Assembly (NCBI RefSeq): GCF_000455445.1
Contig: NZ_HG417097.1
Location: forward strand, 91,576-143,843
Direction of reading: 5' to 3'
DNA length: 52,268 nt
DNA from: Hoylesella timonensis 4401737 = DSM 22865 = JCM 15640
GTDB taxonomy: Bacteria; Bacteroidota; Bacteroidia; Bacteroidales; Bacteroidaceae
In this document: positions 1 to 9,550 of the stretch, piece after piece
Position numbering within the stretch: position 1 is the first letter of the stretch
How the letters are laid out: every line of letters starts with the position of its first letter
Translations under genes and position numbers: made by a program
Notes under the pieces: generated by a model
Databases searched by the model: none
What the model saw: the letters and a program-made list of their open reading frames with translations, nothing else
What the model was told of the DNA's origin: nothing

Positions 1-256
1 GAAAAAAAGAGTCGGTATTGTCGTAACAACCACAATAACAACGAATTATAAACCTCGATCATTTTCAGCGTATTTGCAACCAACTTTGCCGTTGGTTGAT
101 TTCACGCGAGTTATGAGAGGCACTTTGTAAAGAAAATTCAGCATTGATAAGCCTTCCATGAAACATACTACTAATGCTGCAAACGATGCTTGATGGAAGT
201 TATTCTTTGTATAAATAGCATACTTCAACGAAAGGATATGCGATTGTCAATTTCCG
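1..256. other. Intergenic region downstream of murI, with repeat copy 1
   Basis: No convincing gene lies here. The stretch carries the first copy of a dispersed palindromic repeat (68-180, listed separately). A small CGTC/GACG hairpin just beyond the murI stop codon (about 255-267) overlaps the end of the gene and has no U-run, so I do not call it a terminator. What lies to the left is outside the window. Confidence 0.6.
43..180 (+). repeat. Dispersed palindromic intergenic repeat, copy 1
   Basis: The 113-bp core is 68-180. It has an 8-bp perfect stem, CAACCAAC (77-84) and GTTGGTTG (91-98), around a 6-base loop. It continues as an imperfect palindrome into the conserved block GCGAGTTATGAGAGG and then TTTGTAAAGAAAATT. 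The copy at 19890-20002, read on the minus strand, matches over the same 113 bases without gaps at about 89% identity by eye. A weaker match extends left to about 43. Family identity is unknown; the hairpin could form in RNA or DNA. Confidence 0.8.
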
Positions 257-1135
257 TCATAAAGACGATTGGGGCGTTAAGTCAACATGCTCTACATTGA
301 CATTCTCATGCAGAAAGATTTGTGCCGAATCCTTAAAGCGTGCGGGGTTCTCCGTTGTAAAATATCGACAAGTCCCGTTTTTTGTACACTTCTCCTCCAT
401 TTCAGGATGGCGATACAGATAATCTTGCAAGCTGCGAGCCACATATTCTCCTTGTGCTACAATTCGTACACCTGGCTTATTGTATTTCTCTATCTTTGCC
501 ATTAACAAAGGATAGTGTGTGCATCCTAAGATAATGGTATCGATGGCTCCGTCCTTCGCCATAAGGGCATCCATGCGTTTTTTCACAAAATAGTCTGCAC
601 CCGGACTGTTTGCCTCGTTATATTCTACCAACGGAACCCAGAAAGGGCATGCCACTCCTGACACTTGAATATCGGGATAAAACTTCTGTATCTCGAGTGG
701 ATAGCTCTCGCTCTTTACCGTTCCCTCCGTAGCCAACAGTCCTACATGTCGACTTTGCGTGAGTTTGCCGATGATTTCGGCGGTTGGACGAATAACGCCC
801 AGCACCCTTCGCTTTGCATCCAAATGTGGGAGGTCGTTCTGCTGTATGCTTCTCAAAGCTTTCGCAGAAGCGGTGTTACAGCCTAAGATAACAAGATGAC
901 ACCCCATTTCAAACAGTTTGGTCACCGCCTGAAGGGTAAACTCATACACCACCTCAAAGGAACGCGTACCGTATGGGGCACGTGCATTATCGCCCAAATA
1001 AAGGAAGTCGTATTGAGGCAACAAACGACGAATGCTATGGAGGATTGTCAAACCACCATAGCCAGAATCAAATACACCTATTGGTCCCGGTTGTCGTGAT
1101 AATTGAGCCATGTTCATCTTGTCCTTAACTGTCAC
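257..1135 (-). CDS. murI: Glutamate racemase
   Basis: A 292-residue cytoplasmic enzyme that converts L- to D-glutamate for the peptidoglycan stem peptide. Visible signatures are the N-terminal GVFDSGYGGL (Asp23, Ser24) and the two catalytic cysteines, Cys86 in GCNTAS and Cys205 in GCTHYP, with His207 beside the second. Length is slightly above the usual 260-280 because of an N-terminal extension; Met7 or Met9 are alternative starts. The start codon abuts the stop of the Skp-like gene at 1136-1648, so it is probably the last gene of the bamA operon. Identification is by family signatures and is firm. Confidence 0.95.
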   Translation of the reverse strand: MTVKDKMNMAQLSRQPGPIGVFDSGYGGLTILHSIRRLLPQYDFLYLGDNARAPYGTRSFEVVYEFTLQAVTKLFEMGCHLVILGCNTASAKALRSIQQNDLPHLDAKRRVLGVIRPTAEIIGKLTQSRHVGLLATEGTVKSESYPLEIQKFYPDIQVSGVACPFWVPLVEYNEANSPGADYFVKKRMDALMAKDGAIDTIILGCTHYPLLMAKIEKYNKPGVRIVAQGEYVARSLQDYLYRHPEMEEKCTKNGTCRYFTTENPARFKDSAQIFLHENVNVEHVDLTPQSSL

Positions 1136-1648
1136 TTATCGGTGAAGTACGCTCATCACCGCATCGTTCAAGTTGTCCCCGTAAGCCAAGTTTACGTAAG
1201 GGAGAGCATCGTTGTCCGCATTCAGCACGAAAGCATATCCACGCTCTCTACCTAATTGTTGAATGATGTGCAGCACTTTGTCCTTCACAGGTTGCATCGC
1301 ATTCTTTTCGGCTTGTGCTAAAAGGCGCTGCGATTCTTTCTTGAAAGCGACGTTCCTCTCCATCATATCTTGTAATTCAGCTTGACGCTTCTGTAAGATT
1401 GAGGGAGCAAAATCGCGTTGTCCATCAAGGAATTCCTCATATTTTTTATTGAATTCATCTTCAGAACGCTTTGTTTCTGCATCGTACTTAGCACGCAAGT
1501 CGGCTATATTCTTTTGTGCCACGGCATATTCTGGCACCATTTTGATGAGCGAACTCAGGTTGAAATATCCAAACTTAGGTAGCACTTGCTGCGCTTGTGA
1601 CAGCAAGGGTAGCATCAAAAATAACAGAAATAAGAGTTGCTTTTTCAT
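1136..1648 (-). CDS. OmpH/Skp-family periplasmic chaperone, paralogue 1
   Basis: A 170-residue secreted protein. The signal peptide (Lys-Lys, then a Leu/Phe-rich core, ending near SQAQQ) is followed by an opening like FGYFN-SLIKMVPEY and a long charged helical region (about 45-125) typical of the Skp coiled-coil tentacles. Skp-type trimers hold unfolded outer-membrane proteins for the BAM complex. It is the third of three such genes downstream of bamA, but a 269-bp gap separates it from paralogue 2, so it and murI might have their own promoter. I found no good TAnnTTTG box there. The specific client is unknown. Confidence 0.88.
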   Translation of the reverse strand: MKKQLLFLLFLMLPLLSQAQQVLPKFGYFNLSSLIKMVPEYAVAQKNIADLRAKYDAETKRSEDEFNKKYEEFLDGQRDFAPSILQKRQAELQDMMERNVAFKKESQRLLAQAEKNAMQPVKDKVLHIIQQLGRERGYAFVLNADNDALPYVNLAYGDNLNDAVMSVLHR

Positions 1649-1917
1649 TCTTCTATGTGTTTTATGTGATGAGAAAGAATCTTCAAAGAAAGCATGATTC
1701 GCCCAGTTTCCAAAGAATCTCCTTCCCTCTGTTGTTGATAAAAAAAAGAAAAAGAGTTAGCAAACACCGTCAGCGCATAGCACGCTTGCTCATATCTGCC
1801 AACTCTATTTCTTATCCATTGAAAGCGAACACCTGTCGTTACTACCAGTCATTGGTATGAATCAATGACTCTTTACTGGTAGCTAAGCTCAAAGGTCACT
1901 GACTTTCACCGTTTCAT
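1649..1917. other. 269-bp gap inside the skp-like cluster, with a hairpin
   Basis: Unusually long for this otherwise tight operon. It holds a stem-loop at 1842-1882: outer arms CTACCAG/CTGGTAG and inner arms TCATTG/CAATGA, with a one-sided bulge. There is no T-run on the minus-strand side, so it looks more like an intercistronic RNA structure than a classical terminator. No convincing promoter or ORF was seen. Confidence 0.5.
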
Positions 1918-2418
1918 TTATTTCATCTTGTTCAATTCAGCCTTCACCTTAGCGGTTACATCTTCACTTAACGTCTCGCTAATGTAGGGAATGCCAGCGG
2001 TGACATCCATGATATAAACATAGTTGCCTGCCTTACCTACTGCCTGAATTGCTTTGACTAACTTCGCTGTGATGGGCTGCATTTTTTCTTGCTGAGCCTT
2101 TTGCAATGCCTGTGAGTTGTCTTGATAAGCTGTACGAATCTTTTCATTCAACTGCATCAGCGATTCCTCTGTCTCCTTTTGTTTGGTGGCATTCATGGTC
2201 GACTTCGTCTTATCATATTCCGAAGCCTTACGCTGCAATTCTTCTTGCATCGCCTTCAAGTCATTCTCATATTGCTTGGCAGTTGCTTCAATTTCACCAC
2301 GTGCCTTCACAAATTCGGGCATGTCATTCATCACTTGTTGCGTGTTGAGGTGTCCGAACTTCTGTGCAAACAGAGCCATTGGTGCAAACAACATCAACAT
2401 TAAAATAAGCTTTTTCAT
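1918..2418 (-). CDS. OmpH/Skp-family periplasmic chaperone, paralogue 2
   Basis: A 166-residue secreted protein. The signal peptide ends at LFAQKFGHLN, and the FGHLNTQQVMNDMPEF start matches the OmpH/Skp pattern. The middle (about 40-120) is a Lys/Glu/Gln-rich predicted coiled coil. The C-terminal part (about 120-160) resembles the OmpH body end, with GNYVYIMDV. It lies 30 bp after paralogue 3, so the two are cotranscribed. Inferred role: chaperoning outer-membrane proteins toward BamA, encoded upstream in the same operon. Confidence 0.9.
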   Translation of the reverse strand: MKKLILMLMLFAPMALFAQKFGHLNTQQVMNDMPEFVKARGEIEATAKQYENDLKAMQEELQRKASEYDKTKSTMNATKQKETEESLMQLNEKIRTAYQDNSQALQKAQQEKMQPITAKLVKAIQAVGKAGNYVYIMDVTAGIPYISETLSEDVTAKVKAELNKMK

Positions 2419-2448
2419 TTTCTTTGTTTTTTATTTTATGATTAATTA

Positions 2449-2961
2449 TTAATTCGAATAACCTAATTTCTGCAACACTTCGTTGCTAATGTCTATTTTG
2501 GGAGAGCCAAAGATGATGCCCGAATTAGAAGCACGGTCTACTACAAGAGAATAACCGCGCAATTCAGATATCTCCTTCACTGCATTGTATATCTCGTCTT
2601 GAATGGGAGTCATGAGACTTTGTCGTTTCTTAAAAAGTTCTCCTTCAGGTCCAAAGTATTTACGCTTCAGTTCACTGGCGCTCTTTTCTTTCTTCATGAT
2701 TTCCTCTTGACGAGCTTTCTTTTGCTCTTGCGAAAGAAACACCACTTCGTTTTGGTAATTCTTATACATGGTCGATGCTTCGGTATTCAACGCCTCCACT
2801 TCTGCTTGCCACTTCTTGCTCACCTGTGTCAGCTGCTCGTTGGCACGCTCATAAGCTGGAATGTTTTTAAGGATATACTCCATGTCCACTAGTGCAAACT
2901 TCTGTGCACTCATACTCAGTGCGGCTAAGCACATGAGACTCATCAATAATATTTTTTTCAT
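2449..2961 (-). CDS. OmpH/Skp-family periplasmic chaperone, paralogue 3
   Basis: A 170-residue secreted protein and the first skp-like gene after bamA (100-bp gap). The signal peptide ends near LSMSAQKFALVDM. The ALVDMEYILKNIPAYERA segment is the classical OmpH N-terminus, followed by a charged helical region (about 40-120) with many Lys/Glu. The C-terminal GYSLVVDRASNSGIIF fits the Skp body. It differs from the next two genes enough that the three look like old duplications rather than recent copies. Confidence 0.92.
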   Translation of the reverse strand: MKKILLMSLMCLAALSMSAQKFALVDMEYILKNIPAYERANEQLTQVSKKWQAEVEALNTEASTMYKNYQNEVVFLSQEQKKARQEEIMKKEKSASELKRKYFGPEGELFKKRQSLMTPIQDEIYNAVKEISELRGYSLVVDRASNSGIIFGSPKIDISNEVLQKLGYSN

Positions 2962-3061
2962 TGGCTATCTATTTTATTGTTTTCTATGATGACGCTATTT
3001 GAATCAGCTTCGTTGAGATACGTCAGATGATTTAACCAAACAGCGTCTTCGTTCATCTTTT

Positions 3062-5677
3062 TTAGAATTCTTGTCCTAAGATAAAGTGGAACTGACTGCC
3101 ACCTTTCTTTCCAAAGACAGTGTCGAAACCGTATGCCCAGTCAATTCCCATCAATCCAACCATCGGCAAGAAGATGCGCACACCAACACCCGCACTGCGC
3201 TTCATGTCAAACGGATTGAACTTCTTGGTTTCGTCCCAAGCATTACCAGCTTCTACAAAGCCAAGACCGTAGATAGTAGTGTTGCCTAACAGGAACGGAT
3301 AGCGTAGCTCCAATGACATGCGGTCATACGCATAACCCTCATAACCGCGAGGGGTGAGCTGTCCATTTTCATAACCTCTTAGTCCAATAGTCTCTTCGGC
3401 ATAACCCGTCGTATATCCACTCATACCGTCTCCTCCGACGTAGTAAGTTTCAAAGGGTGACTTTTTGTAACGGTTATAACTCCCTAACAAGCCAAATTCT
3501 ACACGAGTCATCAGTACGAAACACTTTTGTCCACCCGACAAAGCCGTATAAGTTTTAGCCTTGAACTTCCACTTATGATATTCTACCCACTTGTATTTTT
3601 CTTGCTGTTCTGCCAAGTAAGTCGACGATTGTGGGTCGAGTGCTAAGTTTTGATAATCCTTTTTATCCCACTTAGACCATGGTGGAGTGAGTGAAACCGA
3701 GGCTGTAAACTCCGAACCTTTACGTGGATACAGTTGGTTATCGGTAGAGGTACGATTGATAGAGAAGTTCAAGTTCAAGTTGTTGGCATTACCTGTAGAG
3801 AGCAAGAAGTACCGCCAATTCTTCAACATATAGCGTGTATAGGCTAATTGAACAGACAAATTGAAGAAGTCATCCGGCCATCTCAGGCGCTTACCCCAAC
3901 CCAGACTGGCTCCAAACATCTTGATGTAAGAGTCAGGGTCCAAGTAGTTTTCGTAGTTATTGTAAGTATAGTTTCCATAACCGTACATATAATTATAATA
4001 GTTGGTCATATACCCACTGTTATAATAGTTGCTGGACAGATCCGTTGACTTGGAGTAATAAGCACCGATAGAGAACTGGGTAGGACGCTTTCCACCAAAC
4101 CAGTTGGTAGAGTAGTTCATGTTATACGACTGATAATATCGTCCATTCGTCTGTACACCGACAGACAACACTTCACCATCTCCAATGGGTAAGATGCCTC
4201 GACGCTCACTATTTTTATTAAATAGATTACGAATTGAGAAGTTATTGAGCTTCAAACCAACACGCCCAATCAATCCATTCTGTCCCCAACCGAGTGAGAA
4301 TTCAACCTGATCATTGCTTTTCTGTTGCAGGTTCCAGTTGATGTCAACCGTTCCATTCTCAGGATCTGGCTTCACATCTGGATTCACCTTTTCTGGGTCA
4401 AAGTGTCCCATGGAAGCCAATTCACGTGCTGATCGCATGAGCGCCTCTTTGGAGAAGAGATCGCCAGGCTTTGTCTTGAGTTCACGACGCACCACATTTT
4501 CGTACAATCGGTCATTACCATTAATGCGCACATGGTTCAATCTGGCTTGTTGATTCTCTGTGATACGCATCTCCAAATCAATGGAGTCGCCCACAACGTT
4601 CATCTCTGTAGGCTGCAAGTTATAAAACAGATAACCATTATTCCAATATTGGTTGCCCACTGCATCCTCGTCTTCCGTGAGGCGTTTGTTCATGAGTGTC
4701 TGGTTGTACACATCACCTTTCTTCATTCCAAGCAAAGCACTTAGGTAGTCGGTAGGATAAACGGTATTGCCCACCCATGTGATATTGCGGATATAATATT
4801 TCGTTCCTTCGTCCACTTTTACATACACACTCACGTGTTTGTCATCAACCGTCCATACACTGTCTTTAACAATTACGGCATCACGATAGCCCAATTCGTT
4901 GTATTTCTTAATCAGGTTGCGCTTGTCTTCTTTCCACCTTTCAGGCGTAAACTTCTTCGATTTGAAGAGTGAACCTAACTTACCTGCCTCGTGAATCTTC
5001 TTGAATGCGCCTTTCTTGAACAGTCCTCCTTTGATTTTTGAGTTGGTCAAAGCTCGATTGTTATCGATGATAATATCACGAACACGCATTTTTTGCTTCT
5101 TATCAACAACGACATCCAAAATAACGCTATTCTTATTGGTCACATCATCCCGCTGCATAATGCTGATATCCGCATTGTTAAATCCCTTGTCATCAAAGTA
5201 TTTTTTAGCCAAGAACTTTGCCCTGCTTAAGATATTTGGCGTCACTTGTCCACCTTTCAGCAAGCCTAATTTGGCTTCCATGTCCTCACGTTCCGACTTC
5301 TTCAATCCGATATAGTTGATTTCCGACACGCGTGGCAGGGTTTGCAAATAGATATTCAAGTAAATTTTGTTTCCCACTATCGAATCAGCTCCAATGGATA
5401 CATCCGAAAACAGTCCATGCTTCCAATAACGCTTCACCGCATTGGTCACTTCATTTCCAGGCACTGTGATGGTTTGTCCCACGGTTAATCCTGAAATACC
5501 CGATAGCATATAGTCTTCGTATCCTTCGACTCCCGACACATTGATGCCTCCAATCACCAAGGTACGAGGTGTCCCTGCATAATTGATATCAGGATGTACG
5601 ATCTTATCTTGCGCTTGAGACATGATAGAACTACCAAGTACGAGCGCTATGATTAGCACCTTTTTTATATGATTCAT
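3062..5677 (-). CDS. bamA: Outer-membrane protein assembly factor BamA
   Basis: An 871-residue Omp85 protein, the central subunit that folds beta-barrel proteins into the outer membrane. A signal peptide (to about residue 22) precedes a run of POTRA domains (roughly 35-440), the first including [12 protein letters not shown]. The C-terminal beta-barrel (about 450-871) ends in FHFILGQEF with the terminal aromatic expected of barrels. Length fits the Bacteroidota family. An unusual Tyr/Asn-rich segment at about 545-585 probably forms a surface loop. The start overlaps the uppS stop by 4 bp, implying translational coupling. Confidence 0.96.
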   Translation of the reverse strand: MNHIKKVLIIALVLGSSIMSQAQDKIVHPDINYAGTPRTLVIGGINVSGVEGYEDYMLSGISGLTVGQTITVPGNEVTNAVKRYWKHGLFSDVSIGADSIVGNKIYLNIYLQTLPRVSEINYIGLKKSEREDMEAKLGLLKGGQVTPNILSRAKFLAKKYFDDKGFNNADISIMQRDDVTNKNSVILDVVVDKKQKMRVRDIIIDNNRALTNSKIKGGLFKKGAFKKIHEAGKLGSLFKSKKFTPERWKEDKRNLIKKYNELGYRDAVIVKDSVWTVDDKHVSVYVKVDEGTKYYIRNITWVGNTVYPTDYLSALLGMKKGDVYNQTLMNKRLTEDEDAVGNQYWNNGYLFYNLQPTEMNVVGDSIDLEMRITENQQARLNHVRINGNDRLYENVVRRELKTKPGDLFSKEALMRSARELASMGHFDPEKVNPDVKPDPENGTVDINWNLQQKSNDQVEFSLGWGQNGLIGRVGLKLNNFSIRNLFNKNSERRGILPIGDGEVLSVGVQTNGRYYQSYNMNYSTNWFGGKRPTQFSIGAYYSKSTDLSSNYYNSGYMTNYYNYMYGYGNYTYNNYENYLDPDSYIKMFGASLGWGKRLRWPDDFFNLSVQLAYTRYMLKNWRYFLLSTGNANNLNLNFSINRTSTDNQLYPRKGSEFTASVSLTPPWSKWDKKDYQNLALDPQSSTYLAEQQEKYKWVEYHKWKFKAKTYTALSGGQKCFVLMTRVEFGLLGSYNRYKKSPFETYYVGGDGMSGYTTGYAEETIGLRGYENGQLTPRGYEGYAYDRMSLELRYPFLLGNTTIYGLGFVEAGNAWDETKKFNPFDMKRSAGVGVRIFLPMVGLMGIDWAYGFDTVFGKKGGSQFHFILGQEF

Positions 5678-6435
5678 CTCGTTGAATTATTAGCTAACTT
5701 ATTCTGATCTTCTATTTGTTGTTCTGTCTTACCAAACCTGCGTTGTCTGCTTTGATAATTGGCTATCGCGCGATAAAGGTCTTCCTCAGCGAAATCGGGC
5801 CAAAAGGTGTCGCAGAAATACAGTTCGGAATAGGCTATCTGCCATAGCAGGTAGTTCGACACGCGCACCTCTCCTCCTGTACGAATGAGCAAATCTGGGT
5901 CGGGCATGAATGCTGTCTGCAAATATTTGCTCACTATGTCCTCGCAAATCGCCTGTTCGCTTATCTTTCCTGCCTTCACATCGGTAACGATGTCCTGCAC
6001 CGCCTTTGTGATCTCCCAGCGTGAGGAGTAACTTAAAGCGACCACCATAGTCATCGTTGCATTGTCTTTGGTATGCTCCTCGGTCTCGTGCAATTTCTTT
6101 TGCACATCCTCGGGAAGGCGTGCTATATCGCCAATCACTCGAAACCGAACATCATTTTTCATGAAGATTTCATCCTCGAGGGAGCTTAACACCAGTCCCA
6201 TTAGTGCCGAAATCTCATCTGACGGACGATTCCAATTCTCCGTAGAGAATGTGTACAGCGTCAGAAACTTCACCCCCAACTTGGTACATGCTGCTGTAAT
6301 TCTGCGTACAGTCTCTACACCTTCCTGATGTCCATAGCTTCTTTCCAAGCCACGCTTTGCAGCCCAACGCCCATTACCGTCCATGATAATGGCGATATGT
6401 GCAGGTATTCGGGTTTTGTCTAATTCATGATTCAT
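5674..6435 (-). CDS. uppS: Isoprenyl transferase (undecaprenyl diphosphate synthase)
   Basis: A 253-residue cis-prenyltransferase that builds the C55 lipid carrier for peptidoglycan and other surface polymers. The hallmark [10 protein letters not shown] carries catalytic Asp19. The HQEGVETVR block and the late [22 protein letters not shown] block are also present; the usual RTSGE reads RTGGE here. Length is normal. It overlaps bamA by 4 bp and lies 20 bp after the DUF6089 gene, so it belongs to the same envelope operon. Confidence 0.96.
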   Translation of the reverse strand: MNHELDKTRIPAHIAIIMDGNGRWAAKRGLERSYGHQEGVETVRRITAACTKLGVKFLTLYTFSTENWNRPSDEISALMGLVLSSLEDEIFMKNDVRFRVIGDIARLPEDVQKKLHETEEHTKDNATMTMVVALSYSSRWEITKAVQDIVTDVKAGKISEQAICEDIVSKYLQTAFMPDPDLLIRTGGEVRVSNYLLWQIAYSELYFCDTFWPDFAEEDLYRAIANYQSRQRRFGKTEQQIEDQNKLANNSTR

Positions 6436-6455
6436 TCGCTTCTCTACATTATCTC

Positions 6456-7154
6456 CTACTCAGCATCATTATGGCACGTCCTACACTTGGCTTGAAAACT
6501 ATAGGTCAAGGTAAGCTGCAACGCCGAATAGCTATCTGTATTCTTAAAGGCTCCAGTGCTTTCTATCTGGTAAGGGTCTTTCACTCCGTCCAGTTCATCG
6601 CTCAACGAGAAGTGCATTGCCCACTCCAAACCTAAATTAACACGGTCACCTATTTTATATTTCACACCTAATCCCAAGGGAATGTTGCCAGTAAAGACAT
6701 TTTTGTTGTTACCGGAAACATAGGTAGCTCCTACTCCTCCAAAGACAAAAGGAGTGAGTCGCTTTGCCCCACGATAATCTCTTCCTGTGCCGTATGGCCA
6801 AAAATTGTACTCGTAGGTCACGCTCAAGTCTCCCAACTGGTGAGCAAACTGGTAAGACTTCCCTGCCCATTCGGGGTAATACGTCTTCACTGCAGTGGAA
6901 TTTCCCTTGAGTTTTCCGTAACTACCCATCACCCGAAGTGCCATACGTGGATTGAACACATAGCGCCACACTAACGAACCCATGGGTTGCAAGTTCTTCA
7001 CAACGCTACCGTTGAAATCTCCTTGATACGAAACCAAGCCTGCACCCACTCCCACTTCCATGCGATATTCCACATCGTCCTGTGCATGAACTTGCACAGC
7101 GAACAGGAAACAGAGGATGGAGAGTAATCGATACTGCATGCCAACGATTGTCAA
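6456..7154 (-). CDS. DUF6089-family outer-membrane beta-barrel protein
   Basis: A 232-residue secreted protein with a signal peptide ending near VHAQDD. The rest has alternating aromatic/hydrophobic strands and glycines, for example [14 protein letters not shown] and [14 protein letters not shown], typical of a small 8-stranded barrel. The family is known in Bacteroidota just upstream of uppS-bamA, but its function is not established. Met6 (base 7139) gives a tidier signal peptide and is a plausible start. It follows the lipoprotein gene by 3 bp. Confidence 0.8.
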   Translation of the reverse strand: MTIVGMQYRLLSILCFLFAVQVHAQDDVEYRMEVGVGAGLVSYQGDFNGSVVKNLQPMGSLVWRYVFNPRMALRVMGSYGKLKGNSTAVKTYYPEWAGKSYQFAHQLGDLSVTYEYNFWPYGTGRDYRGAKRLTPFVFGGVGATYVSGNNKNVFTGNIPLGLGVKYKIGDRVNLGLEWAMHFSLSDELDGVKDPYQIESTGAFKNTDSYSALQLTLTYSFQAKCRTCHNDAE

Positions 7155-7157
7155 TTG

Positions 7158-8564
7158 CTATTCTGTAAACGATTTTTGAACCTTTTCCCAGCCCAACTCG
7201 TTGAACCTGCCTTTCCATACTTGACCTGTTTTACCGCAGATGAGCCACAAGTAGTGGTTTTCATCACTCGCCATAGCAAACGAAGTTGCACTACTCTGAA
7301 AGTCCTTTGGGAAAGTTAGGTTTCCGTATTGATGCCAAGACAGTCCTCCGTCTATACTTCTATAGAATTGAGCGAAGGGCTTCACAGCACTACTCTCTCC
7401 CATTCCAGCACCGCCCATTGCTATGAGAGCATCGCCATTTTTCACCACCTGAAGATGATTCATGTTAGGCAATGCGTATCGGTCTGCCGAACGTTGTGAG
7501 AAGAATGTCCAAGGTTGTTGCTCGGCATTCGGGTCTGCATCGTCTATCTTACTCCACAAACAATTATTTTTATCGGTAGTACCTGCTAAGAACAAGCGAT
7601 TCACACCACGATTTGTCATCACTGGGAACACCAACAAGGAGAAGTCTTTTTGAGGCAGCTGACCTCCTTGTTCATCGAGTTTTTCACTCGTCCAACTTTT
7701 CCCTTGGTTGGTCGACACCACAAGTTGCCCTTCCGAAGATACGGCATATAACTTATTTTCCGTCGCTCCAACCAGATGTTTCAATGCCACATCCACCACC
7801 TTCTGCCAGTTTTGAGCATCGACAGACGACAGCAATGCGCCATTGTTATACACATAAAAAGTCTGTCCCATCAAAGCCACATTCTGCCAAGCTTGTGGCG
7901 ACAGAGCCACGTTGGTTGGCAGTTCGTGCCAGTCAGCCCCACTTTTAGTAGTAGCAGTATATAGCTTAGCGTGTTCGCCCTCCGTTCCAAAGACATATAG
8001 ACGACCGTTGTTCACCAGCACACGCATACCTGTCAGCGCACCTAATGCTGACTGTTGCTTCACTGGCTGCGACCATTTGAAAACATCTGGTGCCTCACGA
8101 TGCACATTGACATGTATCTTGTAGGTTGCCAAGGCAGTACCTGCTTGATTATATACCACAATTTGGCGTGGCTGAACAAAGTTTAACGAATCGGTCGCCT
8201 TGTAAAACTTGACAGAATCGTTTGCCACATTCTTGACGCCTAACACCCCTGCATTCTTTGTCGTTATCGTAGCCAACACCTTCGAAGCATCTATGCCAAG
8301 GGGCAAAGAGTCGGGATTATAGATTTCTCGTGTAAGCTGATTGATATAAAAGTGATAGTCGCTGGCTGCAAAATTGACAACGTAGCTACTATCTGCTCCA
8401 CTCTTAGACGTAGTATGCACGACACGTTTCAAAGTCTTAATTGAAAAACTTGTGATTGCAGCGTCGTTATATGCTTTAGTTTCCTCATCGTCATTGCCGA
8501 GACAGGATACCAGCAATGGAGCAATAAAGAACAGCGAGACGAAGGGTAGGTATCTCCTTTTCAT
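7158..8564 (-). CDS. DUF6242-type lipoprotein with Asp-box repeats
   Basis: A 468-residue predicted lipoprotein. The signal peptide ends in the lipobox LLVSC (Cys21), followed by LGNDDEE. An acidic run just after the cysteine is the kind of signal that sends Bacteroidota lipoproteins to the cell surface (family knowledge, so surface exposure is inferred). The N-terminal part (about 35-155) looks like a beta-sandwich. The C-terminal part carries Asp-box-like motifs such as STNQGKSW and SIDGGLSW, suggesting a beta-propeller. Function is unknown. It is the first gene of the uppS-bamA operon, with a promoter just upstream. Confidence 0.8.
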   Translation of the reverse strand: MKRRYLPFVSLFFIAPLLVSCLGNDDEETKAYNDAAITSFSIKTLKRVVHTTSKSGADSSYVVNFAASDYHFYINQLTREIYNPDSLPLGIDASKVLATITTKNAGVLGVKNVANDSVKFYKATDSLNFVQPRQIVVYNQAGTALATYKIHVNVHREAPDVFKWSQPVKQQSALGALTGMRVLVNNGRLYVFGTEGEHAKLYTATTKSGADWHELPTNVALSPQAWQNVALMGQTFYVYNNGALLSSVDAQNWQKVVDVALKHLVGATENKLYAVSSEGQLVVSTNQGKSWTSEKLDEQGGQLPQKDFSLLVFPVMTNRGVNRLFLAGTTDKNNCLWSKIDDADPNAEQQPWTFFSQRSADRYALPNMNHLQVVKNGDALIAMGGAGMGESSAVKPFAQFYRSIDGGLSWHQYGNLTFPKDFQSSATSFAMASDENHYLWLICGKTGQVWKGRFNELGWEKVQKSFTE

Positions 8565-8589
8565 TGATGTCTGATTATAATTTTAGCTG

Positions 8590-8597
8590 CAAATTTA
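8590..8597 (-). promoter_or_regulatory. Bacteroidota -7 promoter element for the envelope operon
   Basis: Read on the minus strand this is TAAATTTG, matching TAnnTTTG, 25 bp upstream of the DUF6242 start codon. I see no TTTG at the expected -33 spacing, so the call rests on the -7 box and position. Confidence 0.6.
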
Positions 8598-8822
8598 TAT
8601 AGAATTCCGCAAATAGCCCACCTTTTTAATACTTAATTATGCAAAATAGTGATTATTAGGACGTTTTTTAAGGTTGTTTAGGGTTTGGACATCTCTGCAA
8701 TAACCACTTATCATTGATGACGACGAACGGTTGAGTTCATCAATCGTCAGTACAAGGAAGTTGTATATTATGTTCAATTTCGTTGCTTCATTCGCACATG
8801 GGAATGAACAAAAATCAATGTC

Positions 8823-8893
8823 ATAAAATTTTACACCAACCTCCTCAAAACTCGCGTATTTTGAAGTTACGAAAGATTGTTTGCAAATATCGC
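8823..8893 (-). repeat. Dispersed palindromic intergenic repeat, copy 4 (degenerate)
   Basis: Read on the minus strand it starts GCGATATTTGCAAAC, continues to ACGCGAGTTTTGAGGAGG and ends near TGTAAAATTT. The order and spacing of these blocks match the 71-base core of copies 1-3. It is more diverged than the others and was found by eye. Confidence 0.5.
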
Positions 8894-9330
8894 AGAAATA
8901 GCGCACTTTGCCAACACTATGAGAATCAACACATTGAGAGAAAATACTGTTTTTTAACCCATAATAACCCAATAAAATACGGCATTAAAGCAGCCTTTCA
9001 ATGCCTTTGTTACATTGTTTTTGCACCGCTGAAAACATGTTATAGTCGCATTAAGTTATGGAGATAACCGAACAAACTCATTGTAACAGCAAAAACAGAG
9101 ACTAAAATTGAGCATTATACCTAATTATTTTTTCTATTTTGGTACTTTGAGAAGTGTTAAAAAACTGTCACTTTTATTGACAAAACAGGAAACAGAAAGA
9201 TTTTATATCAAGCCTTTTATAGATACTTTTCTTGCGAACTCACACCTCACTACACCAACAAACGAATGTTGATCAATGAATACATTAATTAAATGAAGAA
9301 ATGCAACTTTTGAAAATAAAAGTTCAAAAA

Positions 9331-9362
9331 TTTGGCGGAAGATAAAAAAAACACTACCTTTG
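9331..9362 (+). promoter_or_regulatory. Promoter of tRNA-Gln
   Basis: A canonical Bacteroidota sigma promoter: -33 TTTG at 9331-9334, a 20-base spacer, and -7 TACCTTTG at 9355-9362. The tRNA begins about 65 bases downstream. Confidence 0.85.
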
Positions 9363-9427
9363 CAAAGTCTTAAAAAATGCCCCCTCAAAAGGGACACATT
9401 TCAAAAGGCAAACAACAAGCTACGCAG

Positions 9428-9498
9428 TGTCCTATGGTGTAATGGTAGCACAACAGGTTTTGGTTCTGTTTGTAGTGGTTCGAATCCGCTTAGGACAA
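9428..9498 (+). tRNA. tRNA-Gln (anticodon TTG)
   Basis: A 71-base cloverleaf. The acceptor stem is TGTCCTA pairing with TAGGACA and A as discriminator. The anticodon stem is ACAGG/TCTGT around the loop TTTTGGT, which gives anticodon TTG for CAA codons. The T-arm is AGTGG-TTCGAAT-CCGCT. The 3' CCA is not encoded and must be added after transcription. It has its own promoter and is followed at once by a terminator hairpin. Confidence 0.95.
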
Positions 9499-9499
9499 C

Positions 9500-9531
9500 A
9501 AAAAAGGTGATTCTTTCGAATCACCTTTTTT
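9500..9531. terminator. Bidirectional terminator between tRNA-Gln and HU
   Basis: A perfect stem GGTGATTC/GAATCACC (9506-9513 and 9518-9525) with a 4-base loop, flanked by six A on the left and six T on the right. It can end the tRNA transcript on plus and the HU transcript on minus. Confidence 0.92.
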
Positions 9532-9550
9532 GTATGTTCATACGAGATGT

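Larger units (their letters stand above)
8565..9427. other. Long gene-poor region between the envelope operon and tRNA-Gln
   Basis: About 860 bp, AT-rich. It holds the envelope-operon promoter, a degenerate palindromic repeat copy (8823-8893 minus), a single unit (9056-9077) resembling the 22-bp tandem repeat at 30586, a perfect 7-bp inverted repeat (9305-9324) and the tRNA-Gln promoter. A 111-codon minus-strand frame (8637-8972) encodes C-x2-C and C-x3-C pairs but overlaps the repeat, so I do not call it a gene. Confidence 0.55.

Noticed and set aside
46..228. Small minus-strand frame in the left gap
   Set aside because: It consists almost entirely of repeat copy 1, so it is a frame in a repeat.
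8637..8972. 111-codon minus-strand frame as a gene
   Set aside because: It overlaps degenerate repeat copy 4, has no recognisable family and no clear promoter; left as a finding only.
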